Shown here piece after piece: positions 1 to 11,681 of a stretch of DNA of 64,000 bases (its first letter is position 1; each line of letters starts with the position of its first letter). The notes below the pieces were generated by a model. It was not told the origin of the DNA, did no database searches, and was given only the letters and a program-made list of their open reading frames with translations. The stretch lies in contig NC_088340.1 of assembly GCF_036884655.1 (NCBI RefSeq), positions 434,001-498,000 of the forward strand, in the 5' to 3' direction. The stretch comes from Musa acuminata AAA Group (lineage: Eukaryota > Streptophyta > Magnoliopsida > Zingiberales > Musaceae). The position numbers and the translations under genes were made by a program.

Positions 1-638
1 CTCCATCCACAGCAAAATGATAGTGTGTCCACAACTTTTGACTTGAGATGTGCAAACCAATGAATCTTGGGAAGCACAAAGTCACTCCGTTGCTTGTGTG
101 AATCGAGCTTCCAAGTCAAGACAACATCTTTAGCTGCACAGCCGAGAGAGGATATGTGGGTAAGAGAGGGCAGGCAGTCAGCGGCATGGGAGCCCCTCAA
201 AGTCAAATCGTCACCTCGAGAAACCATGGTGCATTCATTGGGATACTCATCCTCACCCTAACATGTCAACCGATTTCTCTGTTGGAAACAACGTTTCTTT
301 TTCATCTCATTGAATGCCTTTGTGATAATGAAATCCTATATGTTTTTTTTTTTTTTTTTTTTTGATAAAAGATAAGATTTTTCGACTATACGATGAAACA
401 TGTTAATGTATTGAAGTATTTTTATTTCTTCAATAAAGCTTCTTCAATAATTATTCTTATCTTCTATTATTTTCTTCGTTTGATCATGTATTCTAATCTT
501 ATATTTACATAATCAATACTGAATAAGTAGTAGTCATATTCTAAAATAAATTATTCAAAAAAATATTCATGCGTAAAAAGTAAACATGTAAAGAGAATAA
601 TACTTTGAAAGAATCAGATTGTATAAAGAGCATATAGT

Positions 639-704
<66 letters not shown>

Positions 705-1513
705 ATATACATGTATATCATGACATTAATGTGTGGCATGAAACTGCCGTCTCAAAGATTTGGGCCGGTCAACACAGGACCCACAAGAGCATGACATCTC
801 AAATTAGATTAATATTTCAGTCATGGTCAGGAGTTTCCCCTTTTCCTTCGTTGTGGACCAAATTCTCTTCGAGTAGGCGTTGACTTGGCCTTGTAATTCA
901 TGGAATTGGGATCACCCAACGATTAAGACAAAAGAAGTTGGAGGTTGGATGCAATCTCATGAAGAACAAGGCCTGCGAATGATTCAAATCTTCTTTAGAA
1001 ATGTGGACCTCCTTACGTATTAAACAACAATTGCCTCAATTCAAGCTTGACTGATGTCGAGTACAGTTGAACTAAGTTACATGTTCCACCAAGTCGTACC
1101 CAATCACCCATCATCCATTATTCTTTCATCTTCCTCGCGGAAATTTAGGTTCGGGATGGGATTCAAACGCGTAAAATTGACTATGATCGAACCTATGCAG
1201 TTTTATTATCTTGTGTGGATCCAAAGCCAAATCCAATTCAGGGAGCCATGAATTGAATCCAATGAACTGGTGGTGTTGAACTGATCAAATCGACCACGCT
1301 ATCTGCTGACCTGCGCTCTGTGACGGAGTGAATGAGAGAGAGAGGATTAGCTGATAAATTGACTGTGTCAATTCTCATCAGCTTCATGAAACAATTAAGT
1401 CTTCTTCATTGATTGCTGATGAAATCAATCCACCATGAACAACCACCACCACCACCTCTCTCTCTCTGTATATCGATATATATAGCAGCAATATTGGGAC
1501 GAGGAAGAGAAGC
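1..1513. other. Intergenic region upstream of the NAC gene
   Basis: AT-rich DNA with no coding region that I can support. It holds a run of 21 T at 343-363 and a long (TA)n microsatellite at 642-697 followed by short TACATG/TATA palindromic motifs. The last 200 bases are CT-rich and carry TATA-like stretches around 1470-1485, close to the NAC start codon, so they probably include the promoter and 5' UTR, but I cannot fix a transcription start. Short open frames here resemble nothing I know. Confidence 0.6.
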
Positions 1514-2527
1514 ATGGAGCGAAGCGGCCTGGAGATGGATCTCCCTGGGTTTAGATTCCATCCGACGGAGGAAGAGCTGCTGGACTTCTACCTCCGGCGC
1601 ATGGTGCAGGGGAAGAAGCTTCAGCTTGAGATCATCTCCACCATCAATCTCTATCACTACGATCCCTGGGAGCTCCCAGGTGCATACTCTTGCGGTTTGA
1701 TCACTACGCACGAGTAGAGAGAGAGAGAGAGAGAGCGCGCGTCGTTCATGGCTTACTTACTGTGACACTCGATCGCAGGGATGGCCAAGATCGGGGAGAG
1801 AGAGTGGTACTTCTACGTCCCAAGAGACCGCCGACAAGCCAGCGGCGGGAGGCCGAGCAGGACAACCGAGCGGGGATTTTGGAAAGCCACCGGATGCGAG
1901 CGGCCGGTGCGCAGCGCCGCCGACCCGAAGCGACTCATCGGCTACAAGAAGACCCTGGTGTACTACCAGGGCCGGGCGCCTCGAGGATCCAAGACCGACT
2001 GGGTCATGAACGAGTACCGCCTCCCCGACCCGCTGCTGAAGGTAAGACACGCTGGCCGGACCGGTACGTTTTGCGTGCACCGGGAGTTGATCGAGCTCGA
2101 TTCGGTGTGCATGCAGGAGGATGTGGTGCTATGCAAGGTGTACAGGAAGCCGGCGTCTATGAAGGAGCTGGAGAAACGGGCGGCGGCCATGGAAGGGGAG
2201 ACGACGATGACGGTGTCGCAGAATTCTGGGTCGACGGCCGAGTCGGCGTCCGGCTCGTACCAGGAGAGGTTGCTGCAGGAATCGATCACGGCGGTGGACG
2301 ACGTTATCGTCATCGAGGATGCATCGGATGTAGTTGTTGTGATCGGTGACGAGGCGGAGGAGGAGGTGGATGCTTCCACCGCGTCGAACAGAAGGCCGAG
2401 TCTGCTCGAGTTGGAGGTTCCGAAGAACAGCGAGCTGGAGTGGTTGCAGGACTCGTTCTTCACTCAGCTGACAAGCCCATGGCTGGAATATTGGTCTCCT
2501 TATTATGATACTATGCTCAACCGCTAA
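1514..2527 (+). CDS. NAC domain transcription factor
   Basis: A plant-specific NAC transcription factor, expected to bind DNA as a dimer in the nucleus. Proposed exons are 1514-1679, 1779-2041 and 2117-2527, giving 279 residues. The NAC subdomains follow in order: A ([18 protein letters not shown], residues 10-27), B (DPWELPG, about 50-56), C ([11 protein letters not shown] from about 64; GFWKATG at 88-94), D ([13 protein letters not shown], about 127-139) and E ([11 protein letters not shown], 144-154). The intron positions match the usual three-exon NAC layout. The C-terminal half is acidic and ends in a W-rich tail ([12 protein letters not shown], then SPWLEYW), likely the activation region. 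Intron 2 is only 75 bases, a multiple of three and free of stops, so its retention would insert 25 residues between subdomains D and E. The family assignment is firm; I do not assign an orthologue. Confidence 0.93.
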
Positions 2528-2736
2528 AGCTTCAGCACATCAATAGAGCGGAAGATTTGAGGGGGAGGAAGAAGATTATGATATAAAAAATAACATAGTC
2601 TAGAGAAATAATAATGATAACAAAATACAAATTCGAAAATAGTATTTTTGCCCTTAATTTATGTTTCGATTAAAATAATCCTCTCTCAATATATATTTAT
2701 TTATTTCTCGTTGGGGTGGGAATTGATGAAACACAC
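2528..2736. other. 3' flank of the NAC gene up to the retrotransposon
   Basis: Short AT-rich stretch after the NAC stop codon, presumably the 3' UTR and poly(A) region. It ends at the inferred Gypsy insertion site; the five bases 2732-2736 (CACAC) are the candidate left target-site duplication. Confidence 0.4.
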
Positions 2737-3569
2737 TAATAGGGATAATCTTGGCACTATCAGCTCCACCCAACACGTCGGTCAAGAAAGCAACACCTAA
2801 GCACCCACATGAGAGTCACCTACTCATCGCAATCGCCGGTTGGAGGTCATGACACTTATACCAACCTCTCAAAATAGGACCATAAGACCCTCTCATAGTA
2901 CTACAGTCAAGAAAGGGATTATGTCCCCTCATTAATGGTCGGCGACATGACTCGGCTTGATGAGCCCTCCCTTTTCGACGATTGGCAAAGGGACCACACC
3001 CTGCCTAATCCAAAAGAACAAGGGGGTCACGCCGGAGGAATCAATCCGACAATCTACCCTAAGTGATGCCCCTAGGGGCACACGCCAACAAGCCACCCTC
3101 GTTAAATGCCTCTGCCATACGAGGTAAGAGGGGGGCCTTCATGAGCACCCATCCACGCCATCACGCACTCAGGTATAAAAGTCAGGTCCCAGGCTAAACA
3201 GGAGCAAGCGAGCAAGAGTTCTTCACTCACTTATATTATTAACTTCCCTATCTGTTTTCATGACTTAAGCATTGGAAGGGTTGAGTCATGATACCCATGG
3301 TGTAAGCCTATTGTGTAGGGTCATCGACATCGCCCGAAGGCATGACTAGGAGGCTACTTAACAAAGAGGACTACCTTGCTCCTAAACTATGCGTCACCGC
3401 TCAAAGACGAAGCCACTCCCAGTAAACTGCCTCTCCTTACAGATTCCTTCATCCTTCCCATAACGCTTGCTCTCCACGTCAGCCAAGAGGAGTCATCAAA
3501 AGGGACATGCACTTTCGGTAGTGAACCAATCGGGTCGATTCACCAGTCAATGGTCTTTATGTGTTAACA
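2737..3569 (+). repeat. Left LTR of the Gypsy element
   Basis: 833-bp direct repeat of 8634-9424. It carries the landmarks shared with the other LTR relics in this window: a CCTCATTAATGGT block, the TATA motif near 3174, the GACTTAAGCATTGGA block and the closing (A/G)TGTTAACA. The terminal TG is mutated to TA at the left edge, whereas the right copy keeps TG. Confidence 0.85.
3174..3180 (+). promoter_or_regulatory. TATA box of the left LTR
   Basis: TATAAAA within GGTATAAAAG, at the position expected for the U3/R boundary of the LTR. The right LTR has GTATGAAAG at the equivalent place, so its TATA box is damaged. A GGTATAAAAA motif occurs in the separate LTR relic near 52134. Confidence 0.55.
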
Positions 3570-3749
3570 TTATGACACTATAAGGAGGGTAAAATGTTAC
3601 AGAAATATTCTTCTGCGAATCCTCACAATAAGCGCTCCCCTAAAAGAGTCTCGCCCCTTTGGAAGGTCGATATGCTAGAAAGGTAGATCGATGTCAACCT
3701 CAGGGAACCCATCATTGAAGAGGGGGAATCTCAACACATTCTACGTCTA

Positions 3750-5268
3750 GAGAAAAATGCATGAGGATAGAGGAGGAACCCCTGATCTTCTTCAAGGATG
3801 AAGATGCCAATGACAACGTCCAGGATAATACGTTGTCCATTTTGATATGGATATCAATTGCTCAGGTAAAAAGGCTTATGGTCGACACCGAGAGTACCAT
3901 CGACGTATTATTCATCGACACTTTTTAGAAGCTTGAATTGACCAGGAATGATCTATGCCCAATGACACCTCCCTTATCGGGTCCACGAGAAGCTTGGTCT
4001 CCCCCCTTGGGGTAGTAGTTGTCCATGCTATCTTTAGGGAGGGGCATCGAGACAAGACAATATTGATTAAGTTCCTTGTGGTCGGTGTCTCTTTGGCCTA
4101 CAATGTGATTAGTGGTTGGCCCACCCTCAACCAGTTGAGAATAATGGTGTCGACATCCTCCCTAGGGGTCACTCGATAAAGTAGAGGGCCTATCGATTTG
4201 CCCCTGAATGACAAAAGACGTTCCAGGAAGAAGTGGGAAAGCTATTGGAAGTGAGTTTTATCTCCAAAGTGTAGTACTCGCAATGGCTCTCCAACGTCAT
4301 CCTTGCCAAGAAGCCAGTGGAAAATGAAGAATGTGCATCGACTACACCGACCTCAACTAGGCGTGCCTAAAAGATAGCTTACCCCTGCCTCGAATTGCCC
4401 AGCTAGTGGATGCTACCTCGGATTAACCAGCTTACCCATGTCAGATGCATGTTAAAATGGTCAATCGAACTGGGGGAATTCCACATCTGCTATGTCCCAA
4501 GGACTACTATCAAAGCTCAAACCTTGGCTGACTTTATATCAAAGTTGACCCCATCCCCAGAAGGTGAAGAAAACATGTCGACCCCCTTAACTTAGACCTT
4601 GTTCATCAACGGATCAACCACAGCAGAAAGAGGGGGTGTCAGCCTCGTCCACAGAAGCTCGGAGGGCCAAGCCTACGAACACGCCCTTCGGTTCGAATTT
4701 AAAATCACCAACAACGAGACAAAATATGAGGCCCTTCTCTTTAGACTATGGCTCGTGCTAGAACTCCATGCACTAGAGCTCAATGTGTTTGATGACTCGC
4801 AGCTAGTGGTGAGTCATATCAATAGGGAATACGAGGCCCGGGATGGAACCATGACTAGATACCTAATAGAGGCATGCTGACTCGCCACCCACTTTCACCG
4901 GTTTGTCATATAAAGAGTCCCCCAAACTAGCAACACATAGGTGGATGCTCTGGCCAAGTTAGCTTCCGCTTGGCCTGGCACAAAAAATTGCCCATCGGTG
5001 GAAATCCTAATAGCTATAACCATAAAAAAGAATAACATAGGTAACTTAGAGATAAAAAACAGTCGAATATATGAGATCTCGCATTACTAAGAGGATGGGG
5101 CACTGCTTGACAACTCTACTATAGCGTGAAAGGTAAGGCACATCCAGGCCAGATACTATGGTCTGAATGGGCAATTATACTAACGGGTGTATAGCCGACC
5201 CCTCCTACGGTGCCTATCTCCTCTAAAGTCCATCAGAGTCTTGGTTGAGGTGCAAGAAAGGATATGTA
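3750..5268 (+). pseudogene. Gypsy pol remnant (protease, partial RT, Tat-type RNase H)
   Basis: Frames interrupted by stops encode recognisable pol pieces. Around 3870-3960 is an aspartic protease: VDTESTIDVLF, where the catalytic DTG/DTS has become DTE, followed by an in-frame TAG. Around 4290-4425 is reverse transcriptase with the segment before the catalytic domain (PRIAQLVDATSD). The reading then jumps at about 4425-4450 to the end of RT/connection (MLKWSIELGEF, KAQTLADFI), so most of the RT palm has been deleted. At 4590-4975 is an RNase H of the Tat lineage (FINGSTTAERGGV, TNNETKYEALL, DSQLVVSHI). The start of the zinc-binding integrase region follows (ARYYGLNGQLY, about 5140-5175). Sequence homology is lost at about 5268, where the Copia insertion begins. 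Confidence 0.8.
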
Positions 5269-5269
5269 A

Positions 5270-7605
5270 GGAATATTAGGAAACCTTTGGGTAGCATCAC
5301 ATGAGCAACAAAAGAACAGAAAACGAAACAAGTTTCTAAAGATTCAATATCGGATTGTCATGCGAAGATTGGTGTGCAAAATCGTAAAACCAAAAAATCG
5401 CATAACACGTGTGAGATGATTTACTTATGAGAGATCATATATCCTCAAAAATACATATCTATATACATAGATAAAAGAGGTCAAATGTCTTCCTCTCTAG
5501 CGATGATCCACATCGGAGATGGTGGGATAATGCCCCTCCTTTCATAGCGATCTTTTGTCTCCTTTGCTCATCACAAAACTACACCAAGATCAAGAAAGGA
5601 CTGGCATTTCTTGTTGTCCACATGCCCCAAATAGAGCTATTAGCCAAGGATAAGAGGGAGGGAGGAGAATAGAAAATGACAGCTAAAAGGAGTTTAGCTT
5701 ATGAACCTTTGGTTCCCTCTTATTTATAAAGAGATATTTGTTAATTTAACTCTAATAGATCTTGCCCTATTGGATACTGAATCTCTATCCAATAATCACT
5801 ATTTACTCTTATTGGCCCTCACCCAAAGGATCCAATAATATAGGGACTTATTAAATATCTAATAAGACAAGGGCTTGACGGATATCTCATATCCATACCT
5901 ATGTTCGTTGCAACACCTACCATATGTTTATGACCCTCTAAGCCCAATACTGAGCTGACCATTACTCATACCTATTAGAACTTCTTCAAACTAAATGAAT
6001 TATTATATTCATAATAATTCACTTGACTCATTGACTATGAATGTACTATGCTACTACGTCATAATCCTCAGATGATATAAGGGAATCTAATATACTAAAT
6101 ATATCTGTCCTCGATTACTGTGTATCTATAGTCCCTCATTCATTTAATATTCTAGAGATCATACATCGGGCATTGTGTTGTCAGGCTTATACGGAATCTA
6201 CTCGAGTCTCGCTCTAATCGAATTCTATAGAACTATTTTCTCTCTCAATCCAAATGTCTCTAGCCAAGGATTTACCTAAGCGAGAATACATGAGATATTC
6301 CTCTCATGACACCAAGAGCAGATAATTCTCTATCAATACTCAATCATCCTCGTAAGGTTGGCTACCATTCCCGATGACTGACTGTGCTAGAATTGAAACT
6401 TCCAGACCTATAAATCTGGTATCAAAGAGTGAGTACTCATATATGACATTTTTGGTGTCTTAAGTCTAAGAACTAGTCACACAATTGAGACTATGTAACT
6501 AGTGTCTGATAGTGAGGTATCATTAACATCCAACATTTTGTAAACGAATCATTCAATGAGTTCATTCTTCAATGAGCACATGCACTATGCTTATAGTGTC
6601 CCCACACGAGCCACTATGAGACCAGCCGCCTCCATCATATAGACATGTATACAACATATCAGTCTATCCGGTTATTTTGATGTCCCTCTCGAGTAACCTT
6701 TGATCAGGAATATTTATAGTCTGTCTTTATAGATGAATTAGCTTCATTATCATGATCTCATCATAATCTAATTTTCATTGTACAAATCCAAGGGTATCAT
6801 GCAATAGACAACATAAAGTGATAATATGCTACTAATAATAATAAGCAAAGAGACTGTATAACATGTTACATATATCATCACTCACGTGATTAGCTTGTAG
6901 GGCAAAACCTAAATCCAATCATCTATGTGCCTTATCCTCATTAGACCCCTGTGACTCTCAAAGACAATATGAGATAATGGTTTTATCAATGAATCTATAA
7001 TGTTATCTTCGAATAAAACTCTTTCCAATACTATGTCTCTATGGGTTATGATCTGTCTGATCAGGTGGAACCTTCTTAGAATGTGCTTGGACTTCTGATG
7101 AGACATTAGTTCTTTTACTTGAGCAATCATCCAATTGTCACAATATAAGGGAATCGACTTCTCGTTGTCGTTGCTTGACACAACTCTCAGATCTATGATG
7201 AACTTTTTTATCCAGACTCCTTCCTTTGTTGCTTATGTCACAGCAATATACTCCATCTCTATAGTCAAGTGAGCAATGGTATCTTACTTGGAACTCTAAG
7301 TTAGACTTGCTATCATTAACATTATACTAAAAACTCGAGCTTGTGTAGCACTCAATCCTGAGGCTACTTCCTTCATATACTAGTAAAAGATCATTAGTCT
7401 TTCTCAAGTACTTAAGAATATAGTTTACTGCCTTCAAGTGTTCCAAACCTGGATCCCTTTGATACCTGCTTGTAATACTTATAGCATATGTTATATCAAA
7501 CATAGTATATAACATAACATACATGATAGATCTTATTACTAAGGCATATGATATCATATCCACGTCAACCTTTTCTTCAAGAGTCTTTGGGGATATGCTC
7601 ATAAA
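5270..7605 (-). mobile_element. Truncated Ty1/Copia retrotransposon nested in the Gypsy element
   Basis: On the minus strand, 7602-7330 encodes the end of the Copia RT and start of RNase H (RSIMYVMLYTMFDITYAIS, GLEHLKAVNYILKYLRKT). The segment from about 7326 to 6909 encodes the RNase H end (EMEYIAVT, KEGVWIKKFI, IPLYCDNWMIAQ, SHQKSKHILRRFHLIRQII). Stops interrupt the frame, for example between EMEYIAVT and ATKEGVW. The 1.6 kb from about 6900 to 5270 is non-coding and would be the 3' untranslated region and 3' LTR. Everything upstream of the RT end (gag, protease, integrase, 5' LTR) is missing, so this is a 5'-truncated or deleted copy. The exact edges are approximate. Confidence 0.75.
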
Positions 7606-8163
7606 AAGTGATATTCCACAAACGGCTTCGGGTTAGCCCTAACTAGTATTCCCTTAACTACCTCTCGCGAGCTCGATAGCTCCACGAAAGGAGGGACACC
7701 CTCCTGCAGGCTATAAGGATCCATATTAGGCAACAAAAAATGCACGAAGAGTCTTGAGAAATAACGACAAAGCGAAGCTCTAAAAGCTAGTGATACCAAG
7801 ACGAAGCCCAACTATATAAAGACCTCAGAATTAGCTCAGCGGATGTTAAAACCGACTTGTCTTCCATAAGGCAACGCATGTACAAATTCGTTTGGGGACG
7901 ACGTGAAACCTAACAAGACGTGCCTACTACAAAAGATGTGCCTCTAATCACTGCATGATAGTAGGGTTTGAAAAAGAGGCACGACTCCCTAAGTGGGTCA
8001 AACCTTAGAGCAACCAAAAATCCCCTCCATAATTAAAAGCCACAGGCGATACAAATCCTAAGGATAGGAAGACATGTCGTAACCTAACGTGCACCATGGG
8101 TGAGGCACCCTAGCAACAATAGCACCACTTGTCGTAGCATTACTTGTAGCTATTAACCACCTA

Positions 8164-8456
8164 CCACAATGGGTCCTTTCCTCCCGCCGACATGGTCGAG
8201 CTAAGACCTGCCACGATTGGTCACTTCCTCTCGCTTATGCGGTCTAGCTAAAACCCACCATGATGGGTCCTTCCTCTTATTGATGCGATCGAGCCAAGGC
8301 TCACCACAACAGGTCTCTTCTCCCACCCACGTGATCAAGCCAATCCTCGTCATGACGGGTCCCTTCTCTCACTCATATAGTCGAGCCAAAACCCGCCACG
8401 ATGGGTCCTAATTCCCGATGATGCGGTAGAGCTAAGACTTACCACGATAGGTCCCT
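8164..8456. repeat. 46-bp tandem repeat, about seven copies
   Basis: The motif (C/T)CACGATGGGTCC followed by a pyrimidine-rich spacer and a (G)CGGTCGAGC(C/T)AA block recurs at 8164, 8211, 8258, 8304, 8350, 8396 and 8442, a spacing of 46-47 bases. It lies in the non-coding part of the Gypsy element between the pol remnants and the 3' LTR, where Tat-lineage elements often carry tandem repeats. The copies are diverged, so the array is old. Confidence 0.85.
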
Positions 8457-8633
8457 TAGGATAGCATCTGTCTATTAACAAAGTAGAGATCACCCCAGTA
8501 AAAGAGCACAGTCTGCCCTATCGAATCTCCCACCAACCATCGTGACCTCAGCAATAAATCAATCGCCAAAATGATGCTCACATAAACACATATAGATACA
8601 GGAAAAATGACGTCCTTCGAGGGGAGAGACGAA

Positions 8634-9424
8634 TGATAGGGATAATCCTGATACTATCAGCTACCTCCCTCACATCGACCAAAAAAGCAAAACCTAAGCA
8701 CCAGCGTGGGAGCCACATACTCCCTGCAATCGCCAGCAAGAGGCTATGACGTATGTCTCGACCTCCCAAAATGAGCCCACAAGACCCTCTCTTAACACCA
8801 TAGTCGAGAGGGAGACCACGCCCCCTCATTAATGGTTGGTGGATTGGCCCGACTTAACGAGCCTTCCTTTTAGATGGTCAACAAAGGGACGAGGCCTCGT
8901 TGAACCCAAAAGAGCAAGGGGGTTAGGTCGGAGAAGCCACCTCGATAGTCCATCTCAGGTGACAGCCTCGGGGGCACACGATAGCTAACCACCCTCATTA
9001 AATTCCTCTGTCATGCGGGGTAAAGGAGGGGGGGGGGGGGGGGGTGGGGGTCCTTCATGAGCACCCATTCATGCCACCAGGTGCTCAGGTATGAAAGCCA
9101 AGCCTCAGGCTAAACAAGGGCAAGTAGGTAAGAGCTATTCACTCTCTTACTCACAATATTAACTTTTCTTTTTGTTTTACTAACTTAAGCATTGGAGGGA
9201 TCGAGCCGAGACATGCCCGACACAAACCTGTTATGCAGGATCGTCGGCATAGCTCGAAAGCACGGCCAAAAGGCTATCCAGTATATGAGATCGTCCTGCT
9301 TCCTTCGTCCATTCCACGATGCTTGCTATCCACGTTAGCAAGAGAAGTTATCAGAAGGGACCCGCACTTTCGATAGTAAATCAATTGGGTCGACTCACTA
9401 GTTGACAATCTTTGTGTATTAACA
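8634..9424 (+). repeat. Right LTR of the Gypsy element
   Basis: 791-bp counterpart of 2737-3569. It starts TGATAGGGATAATCC and ends TATTAACA. It contains a run of 17 G at 9028-9044, absent from the left LTR, which looks like slippage. It is 42 bases shorter than the left copy because of scattered indels. Confidence 0.85.
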
Positions 9425-11681
9425 CACATCATTCCATGGATGATCGTTATTATATCAAGAAAGAAAATCAAAATTATCATCACGTGAAATAAATTATTCA
9501 AAGTACAAATCTACTTGTACATGATATAAATCTCAAACAATTTGGCAAGAGATTCCATGCTCAAAAGTCCTTCCATCAACAATAGTTATTTTCAGGAAAA
9601 AATAATAATTATTTTTCAGTCAAAATCCAACTAACAAAAAAGAATTGGATTAGTTAATATTTTAAAATAGAGTTACAATATACTGTTCGCCGAGTTGGTT
9701 ATAGTGTTCTTACTAAAGTTACAATATTTTAGTTCAGCAGCAAAGAACATTGTAACTCAATTCAAATATAAATATTATGAGATTCTTCAAAATATATAAA
9801 CATAAGTTTAAAGTTAAATGAGAAAAAATAAAACATTTGCTAATTCTTTATTTTCTAAATATATTAAAAATACCTTCCTAATTTTCATCAAACCCACTAA
9901 GAATCTCATATAAATAACTTTACAAAATATTAAGACTTAATAATAAAGTTAATAATTAAGATACTTTTGGTATTTCTGTCAACATGGGAGTTTGGTGCAG
10001 TCGACGAGTGGAGTAACTTCGAAACAAGCTATTCTCAGTCTGATGGTGGAATAAGAAAATTTAAAGTAATTTTGAAGAAAATCTTATACGTGAGACACTG
10101 ACAGGTCCATAATGTATAAATACTATTCCAAGTTTGTTGTAAAGATATATTTCAAGGATTATGACAAATAAAGATTTTTTTGAGAAATACAAAAAAAAAA
10201 TATCACTCGAGAAAAATTCAAAAAAAGAGATTTTTATTTTTATTCTTTTTAATTTTGACCGATTCACTTAAATTTATATATTTTCCTATCGTTGTGAAAT
10301 TTTTTTTAGTTTGTAAGTCTCCAACTCTTATAATTTATATCTTGATAGTTTTCATGTTCAAAATAGCTTTAGGTATGATTTAAGAAATAACCCATGATCT
10401 AAAAATTATAGGGTAGTTCTTATAGCTACCTTAATCACGAGTGGTGAAATAAGTTATAATTAGATCCTATAAATAGAATCATAGTTCATGAAGTAAGATA
10501 AAAAGTGTATATGTATTTGAGAATATTTTCTAAATATTCTTATCTTATCTCTTATTAAATACTGTATCGATTTTCTTGATTAATTTTTTTTAAAATTATA
10601 TCATAATATTTTATTTTTATCGTTTACTTGCTCCTTTATCGACCGAACGTCTCTCTAATCCATGCATCAGATGGAGCTCGCCCGACGTGCTACGAGCCAA
10701 AGGTCAACACCGCTCATGGTTGATGGGTCCACTATGGCGGTCAACCCACACGGTACATCAAGTCCACTTGCCTACATCGATGGCAGCGACAGAGGCGCCA
10801 GCAGACAAAGCTGGCTGGTGAAGCTGCCGCTGCAACCCCCACCACCAAAGCCAAGAAGCACACATCCCCGGCAAACGACGGAGCACGGCACGTCTTGTAG
10901 TCTGGTGATTCCCCAACAACACCATCATCCCTTCCTGCTCCTGCTGCCGCCTTCCTCACGCAAACTCGCACGGAAGGCCTCAGCTGCAGCAGCAGCAGCA
11001 GCAGCAGCGCCAACGTGACGCTTCTTCATGAAACGCCAAGCCTCTGTTGAATGCAGAAGCATCTGAGACCGGCTTTAGCCACCGGGCACCATCTGTTCCC
11101 CAGTTCATGGACCTTCCAAAACCAGCTTGGACTCTTACGTTCTTCCACTGCCATTCGAGAGGGAGATAGATCATTTATGTCTTACTTTATCAGACGCTGG
11201 AAGGCAATAAATCAAATGGTTGGGCAAAAGATACGGGAGCGATTAGGTTGTGGTACGGAGAGGATACGCAGCTTGGGTACGGAACACAGAACCGATGCAG
11301 CTGACACCTCTCCGCTGCCATCATCATCACCCTACCATCATCGCTCGCCTCCAGAGACGCACACTGCTTCAGAACCTATTAAAAGAAAGAGGCAGTAGGC
11401 ATCAAGATCAGCAGCAATGGAAATTTCCACGGTAGCTAATAGTAATTACAGCCAGGTCGAAGGTTATTAAGCTATCAATTTCGGACCATTGTAGAGATGT
11501 GTGCATGCCATAAAGTCGGTCAGGAAGATGAAAGGTAGTAGGCGTTACGGATGCACGCGTCCCCCGGTTGATAAAGCTGGCTTTGGCTAAGCTGTCCTGT
11601 AGCAGCAGCAGTAGTAGTTCCTGCCATGGCTTGTTTTGGAGCCTGGTATTTGGCTTACTCGCTAACAACACATCAATCTTG
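9425..11681. other. Intergenic region between the Gypsy element and the ARID-HMG gene
   Basis: 9425-10640 is AT-rich with no coding signal. 10640-11400 becomes GC-richer, with a (GCA)n run of about eight units at 10985-11008 and open frames on both strands that match no family I know. 11400-11681 is the probable promoter and 5' UTR of the ARID-HMG gene. An in-frame ATG at 11568, upstream of the preferred start, would add a serine-rich 38-residue leader. Confidence 0.5.

Larger units (their letters stand above)
2737..9424 (+). mobile_element. Degenerate Ty3/Gypsy LTR retrotransposon with a nested Copia fragment
   Basis: Two long direct repeats, 2737-3569 and 8634-9424, bracket the element and are read as its LTRs. 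Both open with (T)(G/A)ATAGGGATAATC and close with TTAACA. The flanking pentamers are CACAC (2732-2736) and CACAT (9425-9429), a plausible 5-bp target-site duplication with one difference. Degraded aspartic protease, reverse transcriptase and a Tat-type RNase H lie in plus orientation after the left LTR. A Copia fragment in the opposite orientation interrupts the internal region (about 5270-7605). A purine-rich tract directly precedes the right LTR (about 8617-8633). The two LTRs have diverged through many substitutions and indels, so the insertion is old. The lineage (Tat/Retand-like) is inferred from the RNase H and from the tandem repeats near the 3' end. Confidence 0.85.

Noticed and set aside
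1690..2349. 219-codon frame shifted against the NAC exons
   Set aside because: It is a shadow of the NAC coding frame in GC-rich sequence, rich in Arg/Gly with no domain.
10662..11018. Open frames on both strands around the (GCA)n run
   Set aside because: Composition is driven by the trinucleotide repeat and GC-rich DNA; there are no domain motifs.
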